Assembly (NCBI RefSeq): GCF_026616895.1
Contig: NZ_JANYME010000005.1
Coordinates: 1 to 64,000 of the forward strand
DNA length: 64,000 nucleotides
Direction of reading: 5' to 3'
From: Campylobacter sp. MG1
GTDB taxonomy: Bacteria > Campylobacterota > Campylobacteria > Campylobacterales > Campylobacteraceae
Shown here one piece after another: positions 1-9,779 of the stretch. How positions within the stretch are numbered: the first letter of the stretch is position 1; each line of letters begins with the position of its first letter. The notes under the pieces were generated by a model. It did no database searches, was not told where the DNA came from, and saw nothing but the letters and a program-made list of their open reading frames with translations. The position numbers were made by a program, and so were the translations under genes.

Positions 1-45
1 GCTCTTGATCACTTGTTTAGATATCAAAGATTGACGTTGAAATAA
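1..45 (+). CDS. Possible C-terminal end of a gene entering from the left
   Basis: The first 14 codons in frame 1 are open and end in TAA at 43-45, reading ALDHLFRYQRLTLK. Residue choice and codon use look protein-like, but the piece is too short to identify and could be chance. It is followed by about 130 bases of AT-rich DNA before the 3' end of the convergent tgt gene. Confidence 0.3.
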   Translation, partial: ALDHLFRYQRLTLK

Positions 46-175
46 TTGATATATTTAAAATTAACAATAAAACTATTTAAAATAACATATTTGCTTAACT
101 TATATTTGAGTGTAAATGCAAATGAAAACCTGAATTATATGTTTTTAAACTTAATTAAAACTTAAATTTATAATA

Positions 176-1378
176 TCATTTGTGAATTTCTTTGAAATTT
201 TTGTAAAAACTGGTAAAAGTTTTATTAGCTATATTTTCTCTAATCTCACTCATTAAATTTAAATAATAATGCAAATTATGAAGACTTGCTAAGCGAAAAA
301 ATGTAATCTCTCCAGCTTTAAACAAATGATGAACATAAGCACGGCTGTAATTTCTACAAGTATAACAAGAGCAGTTTTTATCAATTGGCTCATTATCATC
401 TTTCATAAAACTAGCCTTTATATTTATTTTGCCAAAACTTGTAAATAATGTGCCATTTCTAGCATTTCTAGTAGGCATAACGCAATCAAACATATCAACC
501 CCACGAGCGACATTTTCTACCAAATCAAGCGGAGTTCCAACTCCCATTAAATATCTTGGACGATTTTGTGGCATTTGTGGGGCTAGTTTTTCTACCGTTT
601 CATACATTAATTCATTTGGCTCTCCAACGCTTAACCCACCAATTGCAAGTCCATCAAAATAGTATTCATTTTCAGCATCTAAAATACCTTTTAAACACTC
701 ACTTCTTAGCGTATGATTAGTCCCACCTTGAACGATAGCAAAGATATTTTGCTCTCTTTTTAATTCATTTGTATAAAGCTTTTTAAACTCGCTTTTATAA
801 AGCTCTTTTGAATATTTTTGAAGCAAGGTAATTTCATCTGTATTTTGAAATTCTTTTTTCATCTCAAGCGAGAGTTTAGCCCAATAAATAGTGCGTTTAA
901 GACTTGCTTTAATCCTTTCTTCACTAGCAGGTAAAGCACATAAATCATCTAAAACCATACAAATATCACTATTTAATAAATACTCTGTTTTTAAAACACT
1001 TGCAGGTGTAAAATGATGTAAGATCCCATCAATGTGGCTTTTAAAAGTAATTCCATCATCACTATGTTTTGTATTTTTACTTAGTGAAAAAGCTTGAAAT
1101 CCACCACTATCAGTTAGAAAGCTTCCATTAAATTTAGTAAAATTATGTAGCCCGCCGTGTCTAGCTATCAAATCAGCACCTGGTCTTAAATAAGTATGAT
1201 AAGTATTTGCTAGGATTATTTTTGCTCCTAAAGTCTTTTGCATATCGGTTGCATCTAGGGCTTTTACGCAGCCTTGAGTTCCTACTGGCATAAAACAAGG
1301 AGTATTAAATTCCCCGTGAGCTGTGCTTACTTTACCAAGTCTAGCATTATTATCTGTTGAATATAAATCAAATTTCAT
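176..1378 (-). CDS. tgt: Queuine tRNA-ribosyltransferase (Tgt)
   Basis: It swaps guanine 34 of GUN-anticodon tRNAs for the queuosine precursor. The 400-residue protein shows the TDSGGFQ motif with catalytic Asp90, the nucleophile Asp298 in [14 protein letters not shown], and the zinc site Cys336, Cys338, Cys341 and His367. The family is usually about 370-375 residues; the extra length is a Lys/Glu-rich insertion at about residues 175-210, just before the FAIVQGG strand. The start has AAAGGA in front of it. It is divergent from the TrkA-like gene at 1409 with only 30 bases between the two start codons. Confidence 0.95.
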   Translation of the reverse strand: MKFDLYSTDNNARLGKVSTAHGEFNTPCFMPVGTQGCVKALDATDMQKTLGAKIILANTYHTYLRPGADLIARHGGLHNFTKFNGSFLTDSGGFQAFSLSKNTKHSDDGITFKSHIDGILHHFTPASVLKTEYLLNSDICMVLDDLCALPASEERIKASLKRTIYWAKLSLEMKKEFQNTDEITLLQKYSKELYKSEFKKLYTNELKREQNIFAIVQGGTNHTLRSECLKGILDAENEYYFDGLAIGGLSVGEPNELMYETVEKLAPQMPQNRPRYLMGVGTPLDLVENVARGVDMFDCVMPTRNARNGTLFTSFGKINIKASFMKDDNEPIDKNCSCYTCRNYSRAYVHHLFKAGEITFFRLASLHNLHYYLNLMSEIRENIANKTFTSFYKNFKEIHK

Positions 1379-1408
1379 TATAATTTTCCTTTATAAAATG
1401 GAGTTGTT

Positions 1409-2788
1409 ATGAAAAAAATATTAGTTTTAGCACAAATTAATGTAGCAAAAGATTTTTTAAAACGCCTTGCTACCATTAAAGATAATACAAAAGAATATAT
1501 AATCATTTGCCAAGATGACTTAGATTTTAAAAATAATTTTACTCATATTAAAGTTGATCCAACTAATGCAGCTAGAGTAAAAAACTATATAGATGGCAAA
1601 ATTGAATTAGGCTTTATACTATTTAATAACGATGAAGACACAAGACTCGCCTATGATGCTTTTAGAAATTTAGCTAAAAGAACAAATGTAATTGTTCTAT
1701 CTAATAGTAAAGAATATGAAAATGATTCATTTTGTACATTAATTAATACTAAACAAATAATAATAAATAATTTAATAGATAATTTACCTAATATGCCAAT
1801 GATTGCAAGGGATATTGGATTAGGAAAAGGCGAAATTATGCAAGTAAGGGTTCCTGTTGGCTCAATTTATGCAAATAAACATATAAATGCTATAGCACAA
1901 GAATATTATAAAATTGCCTTGATTTATCGTAATTCTAAAATTATTTTACCAAAACCAGATACACAAATTTTACCAAATGATGAATTAATTTTAGTCGGCG
2001 ACCCAAATATACTAAATTTAATATTTTCAAGGATTAAAGGTCAAGTAGGACAATTTCCTAGTCCTTATGGAGATAGTATTTGTGTAATAATTGATATGAG
2101 TATTGATGATAATATAGATAATTTGATAAATACTGCATTATTATTACATAGCAAAAGCAACAGTATAAAATTGATTTTTTATGTGATAAATCCAACTATT
2201 AATCATCATTTACAAAAATTAAAAAAACTAAAAAAAATAACAATAAATGTTCACATAAAATATGAAAATATTGATACTAGCCATATTATTGATGAATTTT
2301 ATTCTAATAATTCAGGAATTTTTATAGTATCAAAACACATATTTAAAAAATATTCTAAAAAATTATATAATAGTTCTATGCCTATTTTAAAAGTAGGAAA
2401 AATAGATTTTGCAAAAATCAATACAATAACTTGCATTAGTTCAGGTTCATTAGGTGTAGAAAATTTAACATCAATACTACTTGATATAAGTATAATATTA
2501 AATATAGAAGCAAAATTAATGTATTTTGATAATTCTAACGCAATTAGTGATGACTTAATAGAGCATATAGATACACAAAGTAAATTTTTTGGTAAAAATT
2601 TAGAACTTGTTGAATTTAAAAGTACTAATCCATTATTTACTATCAAAAATGACTTAACTATTATGCATTGTTTAGGATTTGAAAAACACCTATTAGATAA
2701 AAATACTTTTAAATATTTTTCTAATGATTTTTCAAAATTATATGAAATATTAGATGATAATTTTCAATTATTTATACCTATTGAATAA
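1409..2788 (+). CDS. TrkA/RCK-domain protein (COG3400-like)
   Basis: A 459-residue soluble protein. The first 120 residues look like a Rossmann-type NAD-binding (RCK) domain of the kind that gates K+ transporters. Residues about 140-210 look like a TrkA-C ligand domain (VRVPVGSIYANKHI through LPNDELILVGDP). The remainder resembles a degenerate UspA-like fold. It has no membrane segments, so it may be a regulatory subunit or sensor. In C. jejuni, from memory, a COG3400 protein also neighbours tgt. Start supported by GGAG upstream. It ends 2 bases before the convergent EamA gene. The function is inferred from domain type only. Confidence 0.7.
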   Translation: MKKILVLAQINVAKDFLKRLATIKDNTKEYIIICQDDLDFKNNFTHIKVDPTNAARVKNYIDGKIELGFILFNNDEDTRLAYDAFRNLAKRTNVIVLSNSKEYENDSFCTLINTKQIIINNLIDNLPNMPMIARDIGLGKGEIMQVRVPVGSIYANKHINAIAQEYYKIALIYRNSKIILPKPDTQILPNDELILVGDPNILNLIFSRIKGQVGQFPSPYGDSICVIIDMSIDDNIDNLINTALLLHSKSNSIKLIFYVINPTINHHLQKLKKLKKITINVHIKYENIDTSHIIDEFYSNNSGIFIVSKHIFKKYSKKLYNSSMPILKVGKIDFAKINTITCISSGSLGVENLTSILLDISIILNIEAKLMYFDNSNAISDDLIEHIDTQSKFFGKNLELVEFKSTNPLFTIKNDLTIMHCLGFEKHLLDKNTFKYFSNDFSKLYEILDDNFQLFIPIE

Positions 2789-2790
2789 AT

Positions 2791-3684
2791 TTACTTCCTA
2801 ATAATTGTTAAAAATACAGCACTCATTATCAAAATAAAGCCTATGATTTGAATAAAATCAAGGCTCGTACCTAACCACAAATAAGCAATTATAGCAGCCC
2901 CTACTGGTTCAACTGACGCAATTAAACTAGCCTTAGTTGCACCTATTATATTAAGACCAATCATATATGTTCCAAATGCAAAAACCGTTCCTATAATAAT
3001 GACTGAAAACATTGCTAAAAATAAGTTTAAATCTATATAAAAACTTTTATTCCAAATTTGTTCTTTTAAACACAAAACAATACCCATTATAAGCATCGCA
3101 TAACCTAAAATAGGCAATGGTGAATAAATTTTATTTAATTTTCTTGGAATTAAAGAATAACAAACAACACCTATTACAGAAAGAGAACAAACAAACAATG
3201 CTTTAGGAGTAATAGCAAATTTAGTAAAATCACCATTCGTAGCTAAAAGTAATATGCCAAAAACTACAAAAAACAAAGATAAAATTTCATATAAATTTGG
3301 TTTTTTTCTTTCTTCAATACATACTATTAAAATAATAAATGCAGGTGCGGTATATTGAATAACGGTAGCGATTGCTGCATTGCTTAAAGAAATTCCATAA
3401 AAATAAAAATATTGACAAAAAAATATACCGAAAAATCCAAACGCTAATAATCTTAATAAATGAAATTTATTTTTAAAAACACCAAATGCTAAATCAATTT
3501 TAGATATCTTACAATAAAATAAAGTTGCTAAACCAGCTAGCAATAATCTTAATGGTATTAATATATCAACACTTAAACCACGATTATTCAATATATATTC
3601 ACCACAAGCACCAGAAAAACCCCACGCTAAACCACCTAAAAAAACAAGTAATGAACCTTGTTTATCATTTAAACACTTACTCAT
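2791..3684 (-). CDS. EamA/DMT-family transporter
   Basis: A 297-residue integral membrane protein with about ten hydrophobic segments in two EamA-like repeats, the usual size for the drug/metabolite transporter superfamily. The N-terminal repeat has the family's GLAWGFSGACG pattern, and the second repeat carries GATKASLIASVEPVGAAIIAYLWLG, where a Pro within a helix is typical. The substrate cannot be told. It is monocistronic with its own TATAAT box about 30 bases upstream. Confidence 0.85.
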   Translation of the reverse strand: MSKCLNDKQGSLLVFLGGLAWGFSGACGEYILNNRGLSVDILIPLRLLLAGLATLFYCKISKIDLAFGVFKNKFHLLRLLAFGFFGIFFCQYFYFYGISLSNAAIATVIQYTAPAFIILIVCIEERKKPNLYEILSLFFVVFGILLLATNGDFTKFAITPKALFVCSLSVIGVVCYSLIPRKLNKIYSPLPILGYAMLIMGIVLCLKEQIWNKSFYIDLNLFLAMFSVIIIGTVFAFGTYMIGLNIIGATKASLIASVEPVGAAIIAYLWLGTSLDFIQIIGFILIMSAVFLTIIRK

Positions 3685-3710
3685 AAAAATCCTAAAAATA
3701 ATCTAAAAAA

Positions 3711-3716
3711 ATTATA
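3711..3716 (-). promoter_or_regulatory. -10 box for the EamA transporter gene
   Basis: On the minus strand a perfect TATAAT lies 27 bases upstream of the start codon at 3684 in T-rich context, as expected for a Campylobacter sigma70 promoter, which usually lacks a -35 box. Confidence 0.5.
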
Positions 3717-3805
3717 ATACTTTTAATTACTTTTAAGAATAAAATATAAATTTACGAAAAATAAAATCAAAAATAATTATAAAAAGTAACACTTATAATA
3801 AAAAA

Positions 3806-4261
3806 TCACAATATTTTTAATTCATTTTCTAAGACAGATTTTGGAGTAAGCGATATAAATTTTTTAACCATTTTTCCATCTTTATCATAAATAAACATAG
3901 CAGGCACACCCCAAACACCACCTACTACATTGCTTAAATACTCAACATCTAAACTCTCATAAATAGTAGCAAATGTAACACCTTTTAAGCTTTCTTTTGC
4001 CATATCATAATCTCTCATACCACCTAATACAGCAATAATTTTATAATCCTTACTAAGCTCATTTAAGATAGGAATTTGTTTAGCACATACACCGCAATCT
4101 TTTGTGTAAAAAAACAACATAAAAGGCTCATTTAATCCTTTTAATGCCTTTTTTTTAGCATCATATTTTAAATTTAAAAATTCATTAGAATTAAGTGTTA
4201 GCATACTCTCATCTTTACATGCTAAAACAAAAAGAATTAAAAATGCTAATATAAATTTCAT
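3806..4261 (-). CDS. TlpA-like thioredoxin-fold lipoprotein of the iron-uptake operon
   Basis: 151 residues. The N-terminus MKFILAFLILFVLAC is a lipoprotein signal with the acylated Cys at residue 15. A thioredoxin fold follows with the redox pair in CGVCAKQ (about residues 56-59) and a cis-Pro loop GVPAMF. It is the last gene of the operon starting at 11857 and corresponds in position to the last of two such genes downstream of P19 in C. jejuni (Cj1665, from memory). A role in supplying electrons to the periplasmic iron system is inferred. It overlaps the upstream paralogue by 4 bases. Confidence 0.8.
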   Translation of the reverse strand: MKFILAFLILFVLACKDESMLTLNSNEFLNLKYDAKKKALKGLNEPFMLFFYTKDCGVCAKQIPILNELSKDYKIIAVLGGMRDYDMAKESLKGVTFATIYESLDVEYLSNVVGGVWGVPAMFIYDKDGKMVKKFISLTPKSVLENELKIL

Positions 4262-4719
4262 AAATTCCTTTCAATTTTTTCTTTAATATAATTAAAGCCC
4301 CTATCACCTAAAATTTTTTCAACTAAAATCCCATCTTTTATTATAAATAAAGTAGGAACTGCAAAAATTTCATACCTACTCCATGAAATATCTTGTTGGT
4401 CTTTTAAAAATATCATGCTCTCATAATTATGTTCATCTTCATGTTTTTTAATTACTTTTAAATCATCAATAGAATTAATTGCATATATTTTAATATTATT
4501 CTTAACAGCATAATCATTTAAATTTGCCATCACTTTAAGACAAGCAGCGCAACCATTCTCCCAAAATTCAACTATTTCAATACCATTTCTTAAGAGTTTT
4601 ACATTTTCATTATTCGTAGTTTTTGCAAAAATATCAGGTGCTTTAGAATTAATACTTAAATTTGATTCATCGCAAGCCATAAAAACTAAAGCAAATAAAA
4701 ATAAAATTATTTTATTCAT
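4258..4719 (-). CDS. Thioredoxin-fold lipoprotein, paralogue
   Basis: 153 residues with a lipoprotein signal ending in FMAC, then a thioredoxin-like domain with the pair CAAC in WENGCAACLKVM. Like its neighbour it keeps the cis-Pro loop (AVPTLF). The two lipoproteins follow the ABC genes of the P19 operon, overlapping by 4 and 8 bases on either side, so they are translationally coupled. Two tandem thioredoxin lipoproteins are a signature of this iron cluster. The exact electron-transfer partner is not known from sequence; the DUF2318 protein with its Cys motifs is one candidate. Confidence 0.8.
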   Translation of the reverse strand: MNKIILFLFALVFMACDESNLSINSKAPDIFAKTTNNENVKLLRNGIEIVEFWENGCAACLKVMANLNDYAVKNNIKIYAINSIDDLKVIKKHEDEHNYESMIFLKDQQDISWSRYEIFAVPTLFIIKDGILVEKILGDRGFNYIKEKIERNL

Positions 4720-5362
4720 TCACTATAAGTCCATCTTTAATAGTAATTATCTCATCTCCATTTTTAGCCAAGTCAGGATTGTGAGTAATTAATATAATTG
4801 TCTTGCCTTCGCTTCTTAATTTTTTAAATATATCTAAAACTATTTCTCCATTTTCTTCATCAAGATTGCCAGTAGGCTCATCAGCTAATAAAATATTTGG
4901 ATTATTAATAAGACTTCTAGCTATGCAAAGGCGTTGTTGCTGACCACCACTTAATTCGCTAGGTAAATGCTCTAATCTATCTAATAATCCTACTTTATCT
5001 AAGATTTTCTTAGCATCATTTTCTTCAATACTTGAATGATAATATTGAGCTAGCATAACATTTTCTAATACGCTTAAATAAGGTATTAAATGAAATTGTT
5101 GAAAAATAAGCCCTATTTTTTCTCTTCTTATTCTTTGTTTATCAGCTTCACTTAAATGAGTTACATTAATACCATCTAAAAAGTATTCGCCTTCACTTGC
5201 ATTATCAAGCAATGATAAAATATTTAAAAGCGTAGTTTTTCCACTACCACTCTTACCTACAATACTAAGCCAACGACCTTGATTTAATTCAAAATTAAGA
5301 CCTTTTAAAACATGGGCTTTATCAAATCTTTTATGTAAATTACTAATCTTAATAATACTCAT
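4712..5362 (-). CDS. ABC transporter ATPase (LolD/MacB type) of the P19 operon
   Basis: 216 residues with Walker A GKSGSGKTTLL, Q-loop IFQQFHLI, signature LSGGQQQRLCIARSL, Walker B ILLADEPTGNLD and switch His in ILITHNPD. The MacB/LolD subclass normally pairs with FtsX-type permeases that do mechanical work rather than pass a substrate, and two such permeases sit directly upstream with no gap. Corresponds to Cj1663 in C. jejuni by position and type (from memory). Confidence 0.9.
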   Translation of the reverse strand: MSIIKISNLHKRFDKAHVLKGLNFELNQGRWLSIVGKSGSGKTTLLNILSLLDNASEGEYFLDGINVTHLSEADKQRIRREKIGLIFQQFHLIPYLSVLENVMLAQYYHSSIEENDAKKILDKVGLLDRLEHLPSELSGGQQQRLCIARSLINNPNILLADEPTGNLDEENGEIVLDIFKKLRSEGKTIILITHNPDLAKNGDEIITIKDGLIVNE

Positions 5363-6499
5363 TTATTCTCCTCTTAAATTATCTACAATATCTATACTAA
5401 GGGCTTTTCTTATAGGAAAAAATGCAGCAAATGCAGCAAATAAAAATGAAATTAAAATTGCTATTATAAAAGCACTAAATCTAAAATCAATACTAGCATT
5501 AAAAATAATAGAACCTAAAAGTTGTGCTAGTAAATAACCGCCAACCGAGCCTAATAACGAAGCAATTAAAGTAAGTATAAAAACTTCGCTAGCAAATAAT
5601 TTTATAATATGATTTTTATTTGCACCTAAAGCTATGTGTAATGAAATTTCTTTTTTTCTTGAAAAAATAATAGAACTAAGTGTGTTATTAACGCTAGTAG
5701 AACTTATTATTAAAATAACAATAGATATTAAAAACATAAGACCTTTAATCTTTTCTAAAATAGCTCCTTCTTTCATACTAACACTAGGAATAGTTTTAAG
5801 TTCTGCATTTTTATTATTTATGCTTTCACTTAAAGTATTTAAATTTTCAAAATCATCATCAACTATTAAGGACACATAAGAATATTTAAAAATTCCTGAA
5901 AATTCCTTAGCTTCTTCTAAATTTATAAAAGCCATAGCATCAATTTCATCACCACTTGAGAATATACCCTTTACTATAAAAGTTTTTTCAATAACCTTAT
6001 CATTATGTTTGTAATTTAAAATTAATTTAGAATTAAGTTTTTTATCAAGCGTATTAGCTAAATCAACACCAAGATATATACTATCGCTTTTTGAATATTC
6101 ATTAGGACTTAAATTTCCTTTTAAAATAGTTAGAAATTTATTAATTTTTTTAAATTCATCAAAATTAACACCAGCAACTAATATCTGCCTACTTGAATAG
6201 CTAGGAGTAAAGTATAAATATGGTGAAAATGCTAAGAGTTTATTAGAATTTATTTCTTTTTTAATATTTATAACATCTTCAATATCTACATAATCACTAT
6301 TTTTTGCACTTAAAATCATATTAGCACCATAACTTTTAAGCTCTTTACTCATTTTATTGTCAATATCAAAATATACATTTAAAAAAGCGTTAGATACAGC
6401 AGTCCCCATAAAAATAGCTATAATAATAATTAATAATCTTTGTTTAGAAAAGCATATGCTTTTTTTAACCTGAGTTGTGAAAAAATTATTTCCTACCAT
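5363..6499 (-). CDS. FtsX-type ABC permease (second of pair)
   Basis: About 378 residues from the chosen start. A longer reading from 6520 exists, but ATG at 6499 has GAGG six bases upstream and gives a normal N-terminus. Topology is MacB/FtsX-like: one N-terminal membrane segment, a periplasmic domain of about 200 residues, then three membrane segments with the conserved block FSRKKEISLHIALGANKNHI between them. It overlaps the end of the upstream permease by 14 bases. Part of the P19 iron system. Confidence 0.85.
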   Translation of the reverse strand: MVGNNFFTTQVKKSICFSKQRLLIIIIAIFMGTAVSNAFLNVYFDIDNKMSKELKSYGANMILSAKNSDYVDIEDVINIKKEINSNKLLAFSPYLYFTPSYSSRQILVAGVNFDEFKKINKFLTILKGNLSPNEYSKSDSIYLGVDLANTLDKKLNSKLILNYKHNDKVIEKTFIVKGIFSSGDEIDAMAFINLEEAKEFSGIFKYSYVSLIVDDDFENLNTLSESINNKNAELKTIPSVSMKEGAILEKIKGLMFLISIVILIISSTSVNNTLSSIIFSRKKEISLHIALGANKNHIIKLFASEVFILTLIASLLGSVGGYLLAQLLGSIIFNASIDFRFSAFIIAILISFLFAAFAAFFPIRKALSIDIVDNLRGE

Positions 6500-7769
6500 A
6501 AAGCACCTCAACAATTTCAAGTTTTATAAAATTCTTAGTAGCAAGTAATGAGCCAAATATAGCAATTAAACTTGCAAAAAACATACATATAAATATAATG
6601 ATAAAATTATAACTTATGCTATGAGAAAAAATATTCAAGGCAATTAAATCACTTACAAAAAATCCGAAAATACTCCCAAACACACTAGCAACTAAACTAA
6701 CACATAAATAATCAACCATAAATATCAAATATATTTGTAAATTATTTGCACCTAAAGCTTTTAATAATCCTATTTCTTTTGAACGCCTATAAACATCACT
6801 ATTTATAAGAGATGCTTGTGCAACACTAGCAACAACTAAAGATATTAAAAATATTATTCCCATTAAACCTTGAATTTTTTTAACGATAGAGCTTTCAGCA
6901 TCTGCTACTTTACTAACGGCTTTTGCACTTGCTCCTTTGTAATCTTCTTCTATTTGATAAGCGATTGAACTAACATAAGCGGTACAATACCATTTATCAA
7001 ATTCAACTGAATCAAGGCTATCTTTATCATGCCTTGCTCTAATAGCTAAATCATTTTCAGGAATTGTAAGTGCTGAAACTTCAGCTCTTTCGTATGTAGC
7101 ATCATCACCTATAATCTCATTCAATTTATCAATATTTATTATTAATTTATTATCATAATCACCTAAATTATTAATAATACCTACTATTTTTATTTTTTTT
7201 ACGCCTGATTCAAATTCAACATCAATTTCATCACCACTTTTTAAACCAAAAGTATTAGCAAATTCAGTCCCTATATTTGCTTGAATTTCTTTATTTTCAT
7301 CATCTACAAAATTCATATCACTTTTCCAAAAAGGAAATAGTCCTAAAATCCCTGTAGTATAATCATCTTCGCCATCTATAGGGATATTTTTATTAAAATA
7401 AGTACCTAAAATTTTTATCTCTTTTCCTTGATATTTAGCCTTATAATCCTTAAATGGAGCAAAAGCTATTATGTTATTTCTCCAAAAAATTTCTTTTATC
7501 TTGTGTAAATCTTTAAGTTCTAAATAATTCTTACTTTCAAATGGTTTAAAAGTTTTATTTCCAACTTCTATGCTAAGTGCTGAACCTTGTGGTACCACAC
7601 TAATATTAGCTCCATAATTTCTTAATTCCTTTGTAAGTTCATTACCTACACCCATAGTAATATTTAACATACAAGAAAGTAGCAAACAAGCTAAAAAAAT
7701 AGTAGCAAAACTAAGGAGTTTTTGAGTTACATTACCAAAAATTGACTTTTTTATAATTCTTAAAAACAT
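6486..7769 (-). CDS. FtsX-type ABC permease (first of pair)
   Basis: 427 residues with the same layout as its neighbour: N-terminal membrane helix, large periplasmic domain and three C-terminal helices flanking YRRSKEIGLLKALGANNLQI, the coupling-helix motif of this superfamily. The N-terminus carries MGVGNELTKELRNYGANISV, matched in the second permease by KELKSYGANMI, so the two arose by duplication. SD GGAG precedes the ATG. The pair and the ATPase are expected to form one heteromeric complex. Confidence 0.85.
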   Translation of the reverse strand: MFLRIIKKSIFGNVTQKLLSFATIFLACLLLSCMLNITMGVGNELTKELRNYGANISVVPQGSALSIEVGNKTFKPFESKNYLELKDLHKIKEIFWRNNIIAFAPFKDYKAKYQGKEIKILGTYFNKNIPIDGEDDYTTGILGLFPFWKSDMNFVDDENKEIQANIGTEFANTFGLKSGDEIDVEFESGVKKIKIVGIINNLGDYDNKLIINIDKLNEIIGDDATYERAEVSALTIPENDLAIRARHDKDSLDSVEFDKWYCTAYVSSIAYQIEEDYKGASAKAVSKVADAESSIVKKIQGLMGIIFLISLVVASVAQASLINSDVYRRSKEIGLLKALGANNLQIYLIFMVDYLCVSLVASVFGSIFGFFVSDLIALNIFSHSISYNFIIIFICMFFASLIAIFGSLLATKNFIKLEIVEVLYGRK

Positions 7770-7778
7770 TTTTTCTCC

Positions 7779-9182
7779 TTAACTTTGATATCCATTTATT
7801 CTAAAAGGAACAATATCACTTGTGCTTACATATTTATCTGGATTTTGTTTAAATTCCTCATAACTTTTATCAGTGCTAAAATAATAATTTATTCCATTAT
7901 ACATATATGATTTTTTAGCTTTTAAATTTATAAATTTATCTCCATTAACGGGGTCTATTACTTCAACTTCTACAATCTCACTAAAATAATTTTCTCCATT
8001 AATAATTTCACTGATTTTAATTAAAAATTTATTATTTTTCTCATCTATTTCATATTCAAGCGGGATAGGATTACATCCACCAGCTTTACCAACACTTGGT
8101 AAAAATAATCTCACATTACAAGCTACACAAATTAATTCATCATTTTGTAAAATATAGCCTAAATCACCGCAAATCATACAAGAATCAAAAACAGCAACAG
8201 GTGTAATCTTACCTTTAAAACGATTGATAATAAAAAATCTTATTTTTTTACCTGAACTTGAGATATAGGCATATCTATGAAGTTTACCATCACTAACTTC
8301 TTGTAAATTAAATTCAAAATAATCTTTACTCTTAGGTGTAATTACTAAAGGCTCATCTATTGATATAGGTTTTGAAGCTACTAAATCATAATAAATAATT
8401 ACTAAAAAAGATACAACGCTCAATAAAAATGTAATACTAAAATGAATATTAATCGTATTAATTAAGTGTTTATTTTTTCTATATTCTATATCAAAATCAC
8501 ACCTTTTTTCTCTAAATTTTGGACGCAATTTTAAACATAATCCAACATAAATAATAGCTAAAATTAAACAAATATAATAATAAAATTCAACATAATGTTT
8601 ACTTTTACCAATATAGCTTAACAACAAATCACTATCACTTAAAACACCTAAGCTTCTAGTTTTCATTCCATAAAGTGCTAATTCAGCTAGACATTCATTT
8701 ATAAACATCAAAGCTAAAATAATGGCTATAAACAAATTTAATTTTGACTTTGAATGTTTAGTTGAATATGTAAAGCTAATAAAAAACACAAAACAAACAA
8801 AAATCGCTAATAATATAAATGCAAAATTAAATACCCCTTGAGTATCTAATAAATTAGACTCAAATATAGGAAAATTTGAACTCATCAAAAAATATCTAAT
8901 AGAACAAGCAAATGTTAATAAAATTGAACTAATAAAACTAATAATTTTAAAATTTCTTAAAAACACCATTATAAGTGAAACAATTAAAATACTATCAGCT
9001 ATTATCAAACCTATTTTATTTTGTTTTTCATAATTAATTATATAAAAAGCAATATATCCAAAAATAAAACCAACTAATGCTGAGATTAAAACTTTAAAAA
9101 CTGAATTATTCTTACCTACAAACGCTACGAAAAAACTAATCACAAAGGCTTCAAGAAATAAATGCATAAAATATATACTCAT
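7779..9182 (-). CDS. DUF2318 membrane protein of the P19 iron system
   Basis: 467 residues. The first about 270 contain eight or more hydrophobic segments; the rest is a periplasmic domain with Cys pairs in FDSCMICGDLGY and ICVACNVRLF and a further Cys in AGGCNP. This is the pattern of DUF2318, annotated as Fe-S or metal-binding. The extreme C-terminus (NGINYYFSTDKSYEEFKQNPDKYV) resembles a YHS-type metal-binding module. It corresponds to Cj1660 (from memory). It could carry electrons or metal between the membrane and P19; that is inference. A hairpin separates it from p19. Confidence 0.8.
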   Translation of the reverse strand: MSIYFMHLFLEAFVISFFVAFVGKNNSVFKVLISALVGFIFGYIAFYIINYEKQNKIGLIIADSILIVSLIMVFLRNFKIISFISSILLTFACSIRYFLMSSNFPIFESNLLDTQGVFNFAFILLAIFVCFVFFISFTYSTKHSKSKLNLFIAIILALMFINECLAELALYGMKTRSLGVLSDSDLLLSYIGKSKHYVEFYYYICLILAIIYVGLCLKLRPKFREKRCDFDIEYRKNKHLINTINIHFSITFLLSVVSFLVIIYYDLVASKPISIDEPLVITPKSKDYFEFNLQEVSDGKLHRYAYISSSGKKIRFFIINRFKGKITPVAVFDSCMICGDLGYILQNDELICVACNVRLFLPSVGKAGGCNPIPLEYEIDEKNNKFLIKISEIINGENYFSEIVEVEVIDPVNGDKFINLKAKKSYMYNGINYYFSTDKSYEEFKQNPDKYVSTSDIVPFRINGYQS

Positions 9183-9207
9183 TATTGTCCTTATTTTTGT
9201 ATATTTT

Positions 9208-9235
9208 ATATAGAAAGCATTTTAGCTTTCTATAT
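9208..9235 (-). terminator. Intra-operon hairpin between p19 and the DUF2318 gene
   Basis: An 11-bp perfect stem ATATAGAAAGC / GCTTTCTATAT with a 6-base loop lies directly after p19. On the minus strand it is followed by AT-rich sequence without a clean U-run, so it may be a partial terminator or a 3' stabilising stem that lets p19 be made in excess over downstream genes. Confidence 0.55.
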
Positions 9236-9242
9236 TTAAGTT

Positions 9243-9779
9243 TTATTTATCAGGTGTTCCTGTGTATTTGAATTTATATTTAACGCTAAAAGTATCAAAC
9301 CACTTATCAACACCTGTTTCTTTATCTACGTGGCGACCAAAACCTTGTTTTTCAGGATTATCAATTACAAATTCTAATTCATAATTACCAATTCCTGTAT
9401 CCATTTTAATATTTGCACCATAGTGAGGACCATCATCAGCTACCATTGGCATAAGTTTTCCAACTTTTGTTTTACCATTATCAAGGTTAGTTAATTTATA
9501 GCCAATTGTAAGATATGGCATCCAAAAACCTTCAGGAAAACCATTTGGATTTTCTTTAAGAGCGTGAATGTCAGCTTCTAAGTGAATATCAGCTAAAGAC
9601 GCTGCTAAATCAATACCTCTTGGCTCCATTTCAATTGGTTGAAGATACACAGCTGCTATTTCCATTCCGTGTAATTTATAGCTTTCTGCACCATCAATTG
9701 TAGGAATTTCAACTTCTCCTGCAAACACTGAAGACGCTAAAAAAGCACCTGCTACTAAACTAAGCAATGATTTTTTCAT
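9243..9779 (-). CDS. p19: Periplasmic high-affinity iron-transport protein P19
   Basis: 178 residues with a Sec signal peptide (cleavage expected after SSVFA, residue 20). The mature protein has the family's metal ligands: Met in HGMEIA and MEPRG, His in HLEADIHA, Met in LMPM, His in DGPHYG and His in GRHVDKETG. P19 binds Cu and Fe at the dimer surface and works with the FTR1 permease encoded just upstream, overlapping it by 4 bases. Start preceded by AAAGGAG. Regulation by iron through Fur is expected for the operon. Confidence 0.93.
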   Translation of the reverse strand: MKKSLLSLVAGAFLASSVFAGEVEIPTIDGAESYKLHGMEIAAVYLQPIEMEPRGIDLAASLADIHLEADIHALKENPNGFPEGFWMPYLTIGYKLTNLDNGKTKVGKLMPMVADDGPHYGANIKMDTGIGNYELEFVIDNPEKQGFGRHVDKETGVDKWFDTFSVKYKFKYTGTPDK

